Positions 22,090-30,434 of a stretch of 32,725 nucleotides of DNA are shown piece by piece; position 1 is the stretch's first letter, and each line of letters opens with the position of its first letter. This DNA comes from Planctomycetota bacterium (GTDB lineage: Bacteria; Planctomycetota; UBA1135; UBA2386): contig JALORC010000079.1 in assembly GCA_025459175.1 (NCBI GenBank), positions 1 to 32,725 on the forward strand. Direction: 5' to 3'. The position numbers and the translations under genes were made by a program. The notes under the pieces are model-generated. The model did not search any database. It saw only the letters and a list, made by a program, of their open reading frames with translations, and was not told the origin of the DNA.

Positions 22090-23568
22090 TCAGTTGGCGC
22101 GCGCCACCAGCACGACCTCGAACTGGTCGACCTCGAGCGTCGCGCGCACGCCGGCCGGCAGGTCGGCGACCACGGTGACGCGCAGCTGCTTCTCGCTGGT
22201 CAGGTGGCGCAGGCTCGAGCTGGTGAACACCATCGTCTGCGCGCCGGTGCCGGCAGGCGCGAGCTCGACCGCGGTGTCGAAACGTTCGTCGACCGGGTTG
22301 TAGATCGACATCCGCAGTGCGCTGTCGCCACCGACCCGGCTGCTGCGGGCGACGGCGCGGATGCGCAGCTCGAGCACGTCGGTCGGCGCGGTCACCGGCA
22401 GCGTGTAGCGCATGCTGATGCCGGCGATCTCGCGGCCCTCGAACGTCTCGGTCGTGATCGCGATCGCGTCGTCGTCGGCGGCCGCAAGACGCAGCTTGGT
22501 GCCGCTGATCGAACTGCCGGCGGCGAGTTGCACCGTGGCGCGTTCGAGGTCGACGACCGCGGCCGGCGCGGCGGCAGGGGCGGCGGGCAGCGTCGGCAGC
22601 AGGTCGAGTCCCTGCAGTTGCCAGCGCTCGTCCGGCCACGCCAGCACCGGTTCGCCACTGGCGATCGACAGGCTGCACAGGCGCATTGTGAGCCGGCCGG
22701 CGGCGGGCTCGGCGAGGCCGAACCAGAGTCGGTCCTGCGCCGGCGCGAAGCGCGGCCAGCCGACGTCGCCGATCGGCTGCAGGCGGGTCGTCACGGTGAA
22801 CGTCGCGATGTTGCACACACAGAGACTCGCCAGGCCGGCGGCGCTGCGGCGCACGAACGCGACCTGTTGTCCATCGGGCGAGAAACTCGGCTGCAGGTCA
22901 CCGTTGCCCGCACCGGTGGTGCTGCCGCCGTCGGTCAGCGGCCCGGCCCCGTTGCCGTTGCCGAACGCGAGCCACAGCGTGTGCTTGCCATCGGGATCGC
23001 GCCGGCTCCAGACGATGCGATCGGTGGCGCGGCTCCAGTCCGGATCGCTGTCGGCGTAGCCGTTCGGCGTGATGCCGAGCGGTTGTGCATCGCTGCCGTC
23101 GGCCGCGATCGTCCACAGGGTCTGCGCGCCGCTGCGGGTGGCCGCGAACAGCACGCGGCTGCCGTCCGGCGACCAGCACGGGTCGCCGTCGGGATCGCCG
23201 TTCTGGGTCAGACGCAGCTCGGGCAACGCACCGTCGAGGCTCGACACGAACAGTTCGGTGCTGTCCGGGTCGCCGTTGTCGCGCTGCCGGGCGAACACGA
23301 GGCGGTTGGCATCCGGGTGCAGGCGTACATCGCGCTCGATGCCGGCGCGGTCGGCGACCCGGTTGTTGCCGAGGTTGCGGGCGCTGCGGGCGGCGATCTC
23401 CGCGAACTGGAACGGCGAGTCGATCCGGCCCCGGCACGCGACCAGTTCGGGCGGCACGGTGGCGCCGCCGATCGGCGTGCTGCTGCCGCCGCTGCTGCAT
23501 GCTGCCGCCGCGAGCCCGAGGAACAACGGCCCGCAGGACGGCCATGACAGCGGCAGGAGGCGTGGCAT
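22090..23568 (-). CDS. PD40/TolB-type beta-propeller lipoprotein
   Basis: This 492-aa protein begins with a hydrophobic leader and a probable lipobox 'LAAAACSSGGSS' (C24), so it is likely a lipoprotein. TolB-like PD40 repeats follow at about 80-290: 'RLVFARQRDNGDPDSTELF', 'DPCWSPDGSRVLFAAT', 'PDWSRATDRIVWSRRDPDG' and 'QPSFSPDGQQVAFVRR'. The C-terminal ~170 residues are a separate beta-rich domain ('VVDLERATVQLAAGSS', 'IYNPVDERFDTAVEL', 'RATLEVDQFEVVLV') that resembles a carbohydrate-binding or jelly-roll fold; this is an inference. No enzymatic motif is seen. The ATG at 23568 gives the leader. It is divergent from queA across 83 bases. Confidence 0.82.
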   Translation of the reverse strand: MPRLLPLSWPSCGPLFLGLAAAACSSGGSSTPIGGATVPPELVACRGRIDSPFQFAEIAARSARNLGNNRVADRAGIERDVRLHPDANRLVFARQRDNGDPDSTELFVSSLDGALPELRLTQNGDPDGDPCWSPDGSRVLFAATRSGAQTLWTIAADGSDAQPLGITPNGYADSDPDWSRATDRIVWSRRDPDGKHTLWLAFGNGNGAGPLTDGGSTTGAGNGDLQPSFSPDGQQVAFVRRSAAGLASLCVCNIATFTVTTRLQPIGDVGWPRFAPAQDRLWFGLAEPAAGRLTMRLCSLSIASGEPVLAWPDERWQLQGLDLLPTLPAAPAAAPAAVVDLERATVQLAAGSSISGTKLRLAAADDDAIAITTETFEGREIAGISMRYTLPVTAPTDVLELRIRAVARSSRVGGDSALRMSIYNPVDERFDTAVELAPAGTGAQTMVFTSSSLRHLTSEKQLRVTVVADLPAGVRATLEVDQFEVVLVARAN

Positions 23569-23614
23569 CGGTGGGGATGCTGGCGCATGCACCCGTGCGG
23601 GGCAATGGCCGGCG

Positions 23615-23644
23615 TTGCAGTGTACTCCGCGCCGGGGATAGAAG
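23615..23644 (+). promoter_or_regulatory. Candidate promoter of queA
   Basis: TTGCAG (23615-23620), 18 bases, then TAGAAG (23639-23644), seven bases before the GTG at 23652. The AAGAAGG sequence (23642-23648) could instead serve as a close ribosome binding site. Confidence 0.4.
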
Positions 23645-23651
23645 AAGGCGC

Positions 23652-24689
23652 GTGCGCGTCGCCGACTTCGACTTCCCGCTGCCACCGGACCGGATCGCGG
23701 TGCGCCCGATGGAGCCGCGCGACCAGGCCCGCCTCTACGTGCTCGATCGCGGCACCGGTGCCGCCGAGCACACGGTGGTCGCCGAGCTCGGTCGGTTCCT
23801 GCGCCCGGGCGATCTGCTGGTGCTCAACGACACCCGGGTGATGCCGTGGCGCCTGCGCGGCAACCGCGCGACCGGTGGCGCCGTCGAGTGCCTGCTGGTC
23901 AAGCTCGACGGCGAGCGCGGCGAGGCGTTCGTGAAACCGAGCAAGAAGCTGCGGCCCGGCGACGAGATCCCGATGGAAGGTGGGGCCGTGCAGCTGCAGC
24001 TGCTCGAACGGCTGCACGAAGGGCGCTGGCAGGTCGCGCTGCGCGCGCGCGAGGGCACCGTCGCGCAGGCGCTCGAGCGCTGTGGCCGGGCGCCGCTGCC
24101 GCCGTACATCGACCGCGACGGTGCCGAGGACACCAACGAGGATCGCGAGCGCTACCAGACGGTGTATGCGCGGGTGCCGGGTGCGATCGCGGCGCCGACC
24201 GCCGGGCTGCACTTCACGCCCGAACTGCTGCAGCGGCTCGCGGCGATGGGCGTCGAGCAGGCGTTCGTGACCTTGCACGTCGGCGAGGGCACGTTCGCGT
24301 CGCTGCGCACCGAGGTCGTCGAGGAGCATCGCATGCACGCGGAGCAGTACGAGCTGCCGGCGGCGACCGCGGCGGCGATCGCGGCGACCCGCGCGCGCGG
24401 TGGGCGGGTTGTCGCGGTCGGCACCACCAGCTGCCGCACGCTCGAGACCTGCGCCAACGACGATCGCACGGTGACGCCGGGCCGCGGCAGCTCGGCGCTG
24501 TTCCTGTATCCGGGCCAGCCGTTCCGCGTCGTCGATGCGCTGTTCACCAACTTCCATCTGCCGCAGTCGACGCTGCTGATGCTGGTGTCGGCGTTCGCGG
24601 GCACCGAGCGGGTGCTGGCGGCATATCGCGATGCGGTCGCGCGCGGCTACCGGTTCTTCTCGTTCGGCGACGCGATGCTGCTCACGTGA
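23652..24689 (+). CDS. queA: S-adenosylmethionine:tRNA ribosyltransferase-isomerase
   Basis: This 345-aa enzyme transfers the ribosyl part of SAM onto preQ1 in tRNA to form epoxyqueuosine, a late step of queuosine modification. Family motifs run the full length: 'FDFPLPPDRIAVRPMEPRDQ', 'LLVLNDTRVMPWRL', 'PPYIDRD', 'ERYQTVYARVPGAIAAPTAG', 'LHFTPELL', 'TLHVGEGTFASLR', 'VGTTSCRTLE' and 'TNFHLPQSTLLMLVSAFAG'. Length is normal. The GTG at 23652 is chosen because homology starts at once ('VADFDF'); the frame open upstream runs antisense to the lipoprotein. No tgt or queF is nearby. It converges on thiE with a 12-base gap. Confidence 0.96.
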   Translation: MRVADFDFPLPPDRIAVRPMEPRDQARLYVLDRGTGAAEHTVVAELGRFLRPGDLLVLNDTRVMPWRLRGNRATGGAVECLLVKLDGERGEAFVKPSKKLRPGDEIPMEGGAVQLQLLERLHEGRWQVALRAREGTVAQALERCGRAPLPPYIDRDGAEDTNEDRERYQTVYARVPGAIAAPTAGLHFTPELLQRLAAMGVEQAFVTLHVGEGTFASLRTEVVEEHRMHAEQYELPAATAAAIAATRARGGRVVAVGTTSCRTLETCANDDRTVTPGRGSSALFLYPGQPFRVVDALFTNFHLPQSTLLMLVSAFAGTERVLAAYRDAVARGYRFFSFGDAMLLT

Positions 24690-24701
24690 GCGAACGGCGC
24701 G

Positions 24702-25307
24702 CTACAGCAGCCGCCGCAGCGCCGCGGCCGCCGCGCGCGGTGCCTCGGCTTGCAGGATCGCGCTGCTGACCGCGATCCGGTCGACGCCGAGCCGCCGCAG
24801 CGGCAGCAGGTTCTGCGCGGTGATGCCGCCGATCGCGACCAGCGGCAGTGAGCGCGCCGCGGCCGCCTCGACCGCGGCTTCGACCTGCGCCTCGGTCATG
24901 CCGGTCGCGTAGCCCTTGGTCGCGGTCGGGTAGCAAGGGCCGAAGCCGATGTAGTCCGCGCCCTGCACCGCGGCCTCGGCGATCTGCGCCGGGTCGTGGG
25001 TGCTGATGCCGAGCCACTGCCCGACCAGCAGCTTGCGCGCCGCGGGCGCCGGCAGGTCGTCCTGGCCGATGTGGCCGCCGGCGACCTGGCTGCGCACCGC
25101 CAGCATCACGTCGTCGTTGACGACCAGCGGGATACCGCGGTCGCGGCACAGCTCGCGGCAGCGCTGGAACGCGACCCGGTCGCCGGTCTTGTGCCGCCAC
25201 TGCACGACATCGACGCCGCCGTCCAGCGCTTCGTTCAGGGTGTGCCAGGGATCGAGTCGGCAGAGTGCCGGCGTGAACAGCAGGTAGAGGTGACCGGAGA
25301 ACGGCAT
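24702..25307 (-). CDS. thiE: Thiamine-phosphate synthase
   Basis: This 201-aa TIM-barrel enzyme joins HMP pyrophosphate and thiazole phosphate to give thiamine phosphate. Motifs in order: 'VVQWRHK' (34-40, for the usual QxReK), 'PLVVNDDVMLA' (60-70), 'GGHIGQDDLP', 'GISTHDP', 'ADYIGFGPCYPTATK' and 'LPLVAIGGITAQN', then 'RIAVSSAIL'. The tryptophan in QWRHK replaces the more common leucine. The ATG at 25307 starts the homology; the longer frame upstream runs into the intergenic region. Upstream on the minus strand, TACTGT lies 12 bases before the ATG and next to one arm of a 10-base inverted repeat. I see no TPP riboswitch. Confidence 0.92.
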   Translation of the reverse strand: MPFSGHLYLLFTPALCRLDPWHTLNEALDGGVDVVQWRHKTGDRVAFQRCRELCRDRGIPLVVNDDVMLAVRSQVAGGHIGQDDLPAPAARKLLVGQWLGISTHDPAQIAEAAVQGADYIGFGPCYPTATKGYATGMTEAQVEAAVEAAAARSLPLVAIGGITAQNLLPLRRLGVDRIAVSSAILQAEAPRAAAAALRRLL

Positions 25308-25324
25308 GCGAGGGCGAACACAGT

Positions 25325-25373
25325 AGCAACCGGGAACGGCGCGCGCGCTGTGGTTCGCAACCGCCCGGTTGCT
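25325..25373. promoter_or_regulatory. Ten-base inverted repeat between divergent promoters
   Basis: AGCAACCGGG (25325-25334) and CCCGGTTGCT (25364-25373) are perfect inverted arms, 29 bases apart. The right arm is also half of a near-palindrome GCAACCGCCCGGTTGC (25357-25372). On each strand the arm CCCGGTTGC abuts a -10-like box: TACTGT toward thiE and TAGGCT (25374-25379) toward the membrane TPR gene. This layout suits one regulator controlling both genes. Confidence 0.45.
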
Positions 25374-25379
25374 TAGGCT
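25374..25379 (+). promoter_or_regulatory. Candidate -10 box of the TPR membrane gene
   Basis: TAGGCT ends seven bases before the GTG at 25387, consistent with a leaderless message. The sequence through the GTG is close to that before the gene at 13167. There is no clear -35. Confidence 0.35.
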
Positions 25380-25386
25380 CCGGGCC

Positions 25387-25920
25387 GTGTTCGGTTCGCA
25401 CCTGCTGACCAACCTGCTCGTGTTCCTGGCCGGTCAGGCGGCGGCGTGGTTCTGCCTGCGCACCGGACGGTTCCTGTGGGGGGCGGTGGGCACCACCTCG
25501 CTGTGGCTGCTGCTCGATGCGTATCTGCTGACCCGCTACGTGTTCGACGGGCCGGACTGGCTGCGCACCGGATCGCTGTGGGGCCTGCAGCTGGTCGCGG
25601 TGTTCCTGGTCGTGTCGCTGGCGATCGCGCGCTGGCGGCGGCGCTGGTCGGCGGCAGCGAAGGAACGCAAGCCGCGCTTCGTGGCCGGCATGGCCAGCTA
25701 CCTGCGCAGCGACTATCCGGCGGCGCGCGCGACGTTCCGACAGCTGGTGCGCACCGACCCGTGGGATGCGGCGGCCTGGATCGCGCTCGGCGATGTGCTG
25801 CGGCGCAGCGGCCAGCCCGGTCCGGCGCGGCGCTGCTATCGGCGCGCGGCGGCGGTCGACGTCGCGCACCAGTATCGCGACCTGCTCGAGCAGCTGCGCA
25901 GTGAGCGCGCGGCGGGCTGA
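25387..25920 (+). CDS. Membrane protein with C-terminal TPR-like domain
   Basis: This 177-aa protein has three predicted membrane segments: about 6-24 ('LTNLLVFLAGQAAAWFCL'), 29-48 ('FLWGAVGTTSLWLLLDAYLL') and 65-84 ('LWGLQLVAVFLVVSLAIA'). A basic stretch ('RWRRRW', 'KERKPR') suggests a cytoplasmic C-terminal part. That part has a TPR-like pair of helices: 'ASYLRSDYPAARATFRQLV', then 'AAAWIALGDVLRRSGQPGPA'. TPR domains bind proteins; the partner is unknown. The GTG at 25387 is chosen on the membrane segment and the TAGGCT box seven bases upstream. It ends three bases before the convergent gene, so the two transcripts probably overlap. Confidence 0.75.
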   Translation: MFGSHLLTNLLVFLAGQAAAWFCLRTGRFLWGAVGTTSLWLLLDAYLLTRYVFDGPDWLRTGSLWGLQLVAVFLVVSLAIARWRRRWSAAAKERKPRFVAGMASYLRSDYPAARATFRQLVRTDPWDAAAWIALGDVLRRSGQPGPARRCYRRAAAVDVAHQYRDLLEQLRSERAAG

Positions 25921-25923
25921 CGG

Positions 25924-28650
25924 TCAGCGGGGCTCGAACTCGATCGCCAGCGACAGCCCCTGGCCCGGCAGCAGCTCGAACCGATTCGGCGTGCAGCTGC
26001 CGCCGTGCACCGGTTCGAGCCGCCAGGTGCCGCTCGGCAGCGCCGCGAGGTCGACCGTGCCGAGGCGATCGAGCAGCACTTCGAACCGGCCGCCCGGTAC
26101 ATCGCCGTCCTGCTGCAGCCGCAGCATCCGGAACGGCACCGGCTGCCCCTTTTCCGTACAGATCAGCTGCAGGGTTCCGGCTTGGATCGCGATCGGCAGC
26201 GGCTGTGGCGGCGCATTGCCGCCGGCGATCTGCACGCGCCGTTGGGCCAGCAGCTGCATGCGACCCGGGCGCGGCAGATCGACGCGCAGTTCGTAGTCGC
26301 CGGCCGGCAGGTCCGAGAAGCGGTAGTCGCCGAGCGCGTCGGTATCGCAGCGCAGCGGCCACGGGCGCTCGGCCTCGTCGAGTTCCGGCGCCTGGGTGTT
26401 GTCGCGCTTCGAGCGCTTTGGCGGCGAACGGCGCGAACTCGGCGAGCGCACCGGGGCGCTGGTGTCGATCGCCAGCCGCAGCCGCACGATCGCGCCCGGG
26501 ATCGTGGCGCCGTTCTGGGTCACGGTGCCGAACAGGCTCGCCGGCGCCAGCTGGTCCTGCTGGCCCTCGAGCACACAGTGCAGCACCTGGCCGTCGTCGA
26601 GCTGGACGAGCCGCTTGCGGAACGGGCGGGCCGGCACCGCGGCCCCGCGCACGGTGGGGATCGGCGGCAGCTCGGGCGCGAGCTCCCAGAGTCCCGACGG
26701 CAACGCTCGGAACGCGAACGTGCCGTCGTCGCCGGTCACCGCCAACTGCTCGACGAGCCAGGGGCTGCCTTCGAGTTCGTGGCCGGCCGGCGGCTTCTGC
26801 CGGGCCCGCACGCGGTAGCCCTTCGGCGCCGGCCGCTGCTGCAGCAGCAGCTGGCCGATCACCTCGGCGCGCTGCTTCATGACGATCCGTTGTCGGCAGT
26901 CGGAGGTCGCCACGAAGCGCGGGCCGGCGCTCGGCGCGAAGTCGGGATGGGTGGCCTGCAGCGAGATCCGCGTGCTCCACACCGGGATCACGGCCTCGCC
27001 GTTCGCGTCGGTGCGCCCGACGGTGGCCTTGCCGTTGCCGAGGGCGCTCCACTGGGCGCCGTGGAAGCGCAGCTCCGGGTCGCTCTCGGCCTGCAGTCGC
27101 ACGATGGCATTGGCCACCGGTCGGCCCTCGAGGTCGCGGGTCTCGACCGTCATCGACAGCAGTGGCAGCAGCGTCACCACGATGTCGTGCTCGTCGATCG
27201 GCACCACCGCCACCGCCGGTGCGTGGCGCGGCGCGCTGGCGATGACGACGACCGGGCCGGCGCGCTCGCCGCGGTATTCGCCCGGTGCGGTCTCGCGCGG
27301 CTGCATGCTCGGCGGCAACCGCCGATCCACCGGGCGGAACTCCAGCGACTCGAAGTAGGTGCTCACACTGCCGCCGGCCAGCGGGTTGCCGGCGGGGTCG
27401 GCGAGGACGATCCGCAGCGAGCGCGGTCGCGGCACGATCAGCCGGCTGCCCATGCTGTCGTGTTGCCACGGCAACTGCACCCACGGCCCCTGGTCGCTGT
27501 AGCCGAACAGCAGGTCGTATTCGGCGGCGTCGGCAAGCTGCTGTTCGACGCGGCCGCTGGCGTCGGTGCGGGTTCGCTTCGAACCGAAGCCGGAGGCGCG
27601 ATGCAGGAACGCGACCGGCGCGCCGACCCAGGGCCGCTGCTGTTCGTCGTAGATGCCGAGTTCCACCGGGCTCGGATACGAGATCCGCAGCTCACCGAGG
27701 TCGGTCACGGCGCCGGCCTCGACCAGGATGCCGCGGCTGCTGCCGGTGTAGGCTCGGGGCGCCGTGGCGAACACATCGTGGCGGCCGGGGCGCAACCCGC
27801 GCAGTTCGAAGGATCCGTCGGCGCGGCTGATGCACTTCGGGAACGGCAGGAAGAGGTCGCGGCGCGCCACCCAGTCCGGCATCGGCCCCCCGGGCAGCGT
27901 GCCATCCGCCTGGAACCGGGCGGTGCCGGCAGTGCGCGCTTGCTGCAGCTCGTCGAAGGCGCTGCTGGCTCCACCGAGCGGATCGTCGACGGCGCGCAGC
28001 TCTACCTGGGCCAGTCCCCAGTCGTGGCCGCCGACGACCCGGCCGCGGATGCTGCCGCGCAGGTCGAGGAACACCTCGCCGAGCTCGATGGTGCCCGGCG
28101 TGCGCGGCACCGCCTTCACCTGCTGGAAGTCGTGCCACTCGGTGTCGCGACCGATCAGCAAGAACAGCTCGCCGGCGTCGGGGACCAGCCCCAGCGTGAA
28201 GAAGCCGTCGGCGTCGGTGGTCGTGCGCGGTTCGTCGGTGCGCGGCGCGCGGCTCGCAGCGTCGGCGCGGGTCGGGATCACCGAGTCGAGCCAGCTGCGC
28301 GTGAGCCGCACTTCGAGCCCGGCCGGATGCTGCCAGGGCTGCTGGCGCACCGTCAGGCGCCCGTGCAGCACCGCAGCGCCGGCGGACAGCGGATCCATCG
28401 CCACGGGCGCTGCTTCGGGGTCGGTCAGCACATCGGCCCAGCTCGTCTCCGGCGCGCTCTGGGAGCTGCGCACGACGGAGGCCGGCGTCGGCGCCACCGT
28501 TGCGGCCGGCGCGGGATCCACCGCGGGCGCCACTGCGGGCGCTGCCGCCGGCAGCGGCGATGGATCGGTGGGGCGCAGCCACCAGGCGGTGGCGACGATG
28601 GCGCCGACGGCGACTAGCACGGCGAGAAAGCGCGATCTCTGGTTGGCCAT
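25924..28650 (-). CDS. Carboxypeptidase-regulatory-like repeat protein, membrane-anchored
   Basis: This 908-aa protein has one N-terminal hydrophobic segment (about 8-25, 'FLAVLVAVGAIVATAWWL') followed by an Ala/Pro-rich linker, so it is probably tethered with a large periplasmic part. The body is a chain of beta-sandwich modules of the carboxypeptidase-regulatory/SpaA-like kind, with recurring 'DADGFFTLGLVP', 'RADGSFELRGLRPGRHDV', 'DALGDYRFSDLPAGDYELRV' and 'SGTWRLEPV' motifs. No peptidase active site is present. A basic insert near 770 ('SSRRSPPKRSKRD') separates modules. The role is likely surface structure or carbohydrate/protein binding; planctomycetes carry many such proteins. The ATG at 28650 has AAGG three bases upstream. 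It is divergent from the peroxidase gene across 127 bases that hold a repeated 11-mer. Confidence 0.82.
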   Translation of the reverse strand: MANQRSRFLAVLVAVGAIVATAWWLRPTDPSPLPAAAPAVAPAVDPAPAATVAPTPASVVRSSQSAPETSWADVLTDPEAAPVAMDPLSAGAAVLHGRLTVRQQPWQHPAGLEVRLTRSWLDSVIPTRADAASRAPRTDEPRTTTDADGFFTLGLVPDAGELFLLIGRDTEWHDFQQVKAVPRTPGTIELGEVFLDLRGSIRGRVVGGHDWGLAQVELRAVDDPLGGASSAFDELQQARTAGTARFQADGTLPGGPMPDWVARRDLFLPFPKCISRADGSFELRGLRPGRHDVFATAPRAYTGSSRGILVEAGAVTDLGELRISYPSPVELGIYDEQQRPWVGAPVAFLHRASGFGSKRTRTDASGRVEQQLADAAEYDLLFGYSDQGPWVQLPWQHDSMGSRLIVPRPRSLRIVLADPAGNPLAGGSVSTYFESLEFRPVDRRLPPSMQPRETAPGEYRGERAGPVVVIASAPRHAPAVAVVPIDEHDIVVTLLPLLSMTVETRDLEGRPVANAIVRLQAESDPELRFHGAQWSALGNGKATVGRTDANGEAVIPVWSTRISLQATHPDFAPSAGPRFVATSDCRQRIVMKQRAEVIGQLLLQQRPAPKGYRVRARQKPPAGHELEGSPWLVEQLAVTGDDGTFAFRALPSGLWELAPELPPIPTVRGAAVPARPFRKRLVQLDDGQVLHCVLEGQQDQLAPASLFGTVTQNGATIPGAIVRLRLAIDTSAPVRSPSSRRSPPKRSKRDNTQAPELDEAERPWPLRCDTDALGDYRFSDLPAGDYELRVDLPRPGRMQLLAQRRVQIAGGNAPPQPLPIAIQAGTLQLICTEKGQPVPFRMLRLQQDGDVPGGRFEVLLDRLGTVDLAALPSGTWRLEPVHGGSCTPNRFELLPGQGLSLAIEFEPR

Positions 28651-28661
28651 ACCTTGCGTGC

Positions 28662-28706
28662 CAGCGGACGGAACTTCTGGCCGGTCGTGTGAATGCAGCG
28701 GACGGA
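28662..28706. repeat. Repeated 11-mer in a divergent promoter region
   Basis: CAGCGGACGGA occurs at 28662-28672 and again at 28696-28706, 34 bases apart in the same orientation, between the carboxypeptidase-regulatory-like gene and the peroxidase gene. The first copy overlaps GGAACTT (28670-28676), which resembles an ECF sigma -35, but no matching -10 is seen. Confidence 0.35.
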
Positions 28707-28777
28707 TACGTTGCCGGGACACCCGCGCGCCGGCGGTGTTGCCTCCCGCCTGCCGGTTCGAACGCCCTGAGACTCCC

Positions 28778-30418
28778 ATGCAACCGTTGCTCTTCCTGTC
28801 GGTACTCGTGTTTTCCTCGTTTGCAATGGCCCAGGGGCTGCCGCCGGTGCCGGTCCCACCGCAGAACCCGATCACGCCCGAGAAGGCGATCCTCGGCAAG
28901 CTGCTGTTCTGGGAGGAGCAGCTGTCGAGCAACAACCGGGTCGCCTGCGGCACCTGCCACACGTTCGCGCAGGGTGGTGGGGACCAGCGGCGCCAGGCGC
29001 ATCCCGGCAACGACGGCATCACGCCGTCGCCGGATGACAGCTTCGGTTCGCCGGGCCTCCCGCGCAGCGACGCCGGCAACGCCTACTTGCGGGACCCGCT
29101 GTTCGGCTTCAACCGCCAGGTGACCCGCCGCGCCTCGCCGAGCTTCCTCACCGCGGCGTGGTTCCAGGAGCTGTTCTGGGACGGCCGCGCCCGCCCCAAC
29201 TTCGTCGACCCGGACACCGGCGTCACGACGATCCCGGCCGGCGGCGCGCTCGAGAACCAGGCGCTGGCGCCGCTGCTCGACCACGGCGAGATGGCGCACG
29301 ATGCGCGGACCCTGGCCCAGGTCGTGGCCAAGCTCGAGGCCGCGCAGCCGATGGCGCTCGCCACCAACCTGCCGGCCGACATGGCGACCGCGATCGCCGG
29401 CGGCACCACCTATCCGCAGCTGTTCGCGGCCGCGTTCGGCTCGCCCGACATCACGGCGGGGCGGATCGCGTTCGCGCTGGCGACCTACCAGCGCACGCTG
29501 GTGCCCAACCAGACCCCGTACGACGCCTTCCTCGCCGGCAACACCGCGGCGCTGACGCCGCAGCAGCAGAACGGCCTCAACGTGTTCAACGGGCCGGCGC
29601 GCTGCAATCTGTGCCACACGCCCGGGCTGTTCAGCGACCGCCAGTTCCGCAACCTCGGGCTGCGGCCGATCGCGCAGGACAATGGCCGCCAGGGGGTCAC
29701 GGGCCTCGCGCAGGACGCCGGCAAGTTCAAGGTGCCGAGCCTGCGCAACGTCGGGCTGCGCACCAGCTTCATGCACAACGGGCAGTTCGCGACGCTGGCG
29801 CAGGTGTTCACGTTCTATCTGAACGGCGGTGGCCCGAACCTGCAGAACAAGGACCCGCTGCTGCAGCCGCTGAACGGCCCGCCGCCCGGTGGCGTGCCGC
29901 CGCAGGCCGCCAACGACCTGATCAACTTCCTGCAGAACGGCCTGACCGATCCGCGCGTCGCGCAGGGCACCGGTCCGTTCACGCGCCCGACGCTGCGCAG
30001 CCAGCTGCTGCCGGAGGGCGGCGCGCTCTACGGGATCGGCTCGCCGGGCACCGGTGGTCTGGTGCCGCTGATGATGGCGGGGGTGCCGGCCAACATCGGC
30101 AACATCGACTGGAAGCTCGGGGTCAGCAATGCGCGCGGTGGGGCGCCGGCGACCTTGCTGGTCGGCATCGCGCCGTTCGCCGGCACGATCGGCGGAGTCA
30201 ACCTGAACGTGCTGCTGAACGGCAACGAGCTGCTGGTGCCGGTGCTGCTACAGGGCGCGAGCGGGGTTGCCGGGGCCGGTTACGGGTCGCTGCAGCTCGC
30301 GCTGCCGAACCTGCCGAGCCTCGCCGGCATCACGCTGTTCACGCAGTGGTTCGTGTGGGATGCGGGTGCAGTGGCCGGTGCGGCGACGTCGCGCGGCGGC
30401 GAGATGCGCTGGTTGTGA
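28778..30418 (+). CDS. Di-haem cytochrome c peroxidase/MauG-like protein with extra C-terminal domain
   Basis: This 546-aa exported protein has a signal peptide (1-19, 'FLSVLVFSSFAMAQG'). Two c-type haem sites are seen: 'CGTCH' (57-61) and 'CNLCH' (about 275-279), with the conserved 'FMHNGQF' near 331-337. This fits the periplasmic CCP/MauG family, which reduces hydrogen peroxide or oxidises a protein or small substrate. Typical family text includes 'LGKLLFWEEQLSSNNRVACG' and 'FKVPSLRNVGLRTSF'. The catalytic part ends near 410. The last ~130 residues form a beta-rich domain ('LLVPVLLQGASG', 'TLFTQWFVWDAG') resembling the C-terminal module of other secreted proteins in the window. The ATG at 28778 is fixed by the signal peptide; no Shine-Dalgarno is seen. 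The electron donor is not encoded nearby. Confidence 0.9.
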   Translation: MQPLLFLSVLVFSSFAMAQGLPPVPVPPQNPITPEKAILGKLLFWEEQLSSNNRVACGTCHTFAQGGGDQRRQAHPGNDGITPSPDDSFGSPGLPRSDAGNAYLRDPLFGFNRQVTRRASPSFLTAAWFQELFWDGRARPNFVDPDTGVTTIPAGGALENQALAPLLDHGEMAHDARTLAQVVAKLEAAQPMALATNLPADMATAIAGGTTYPQLFAAAFGSPDITAGRIAFALATYQRTLVPNQTPYDAFLAGNTAALTPQQQNGLNVFNGPARCNLCHTPGLFSDRQFRNLGLRPIAQDNGRQGVTGLAQDAGKFKVPSLRNVGLRTSFMHNGQFATLAQVFTFYLNGGGPNLQNKDPLLQPLNGPPPGGVPPQAANDLINFLQNGLTDPRVAQGTGPFTRPTLRSQLLPEGGALYGIGSPGTGGLVPLMMAGVPANIGNIDWKLGVSNARGGAPATLLVGIAPFAGTIGGVNLNVLLNGNELLVPVLLQGASGVAGAGYGSLQLALPNLPSLAGITLFTQWFVWDAGAVAGAATSRGGEMRWL

Positions 30419-30434
30419 GCGGGCGGCGCGCCGA

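Noticed and set aside
21953..22816. Minus-strand extension of the 200-aa secreted protein
   Set aside because: It overlaps the PD40 lipoprotein in another frame and is Arg-rich; the secreted protein has a signal peptide and GGAGG site at 21952.
26005..28617. 870-codon + strand frame
   Set aside because: It is antisense to the carboxypeptidase-regulatory-like protein, has low-complexity Arg/Ala-rich text and no motif.
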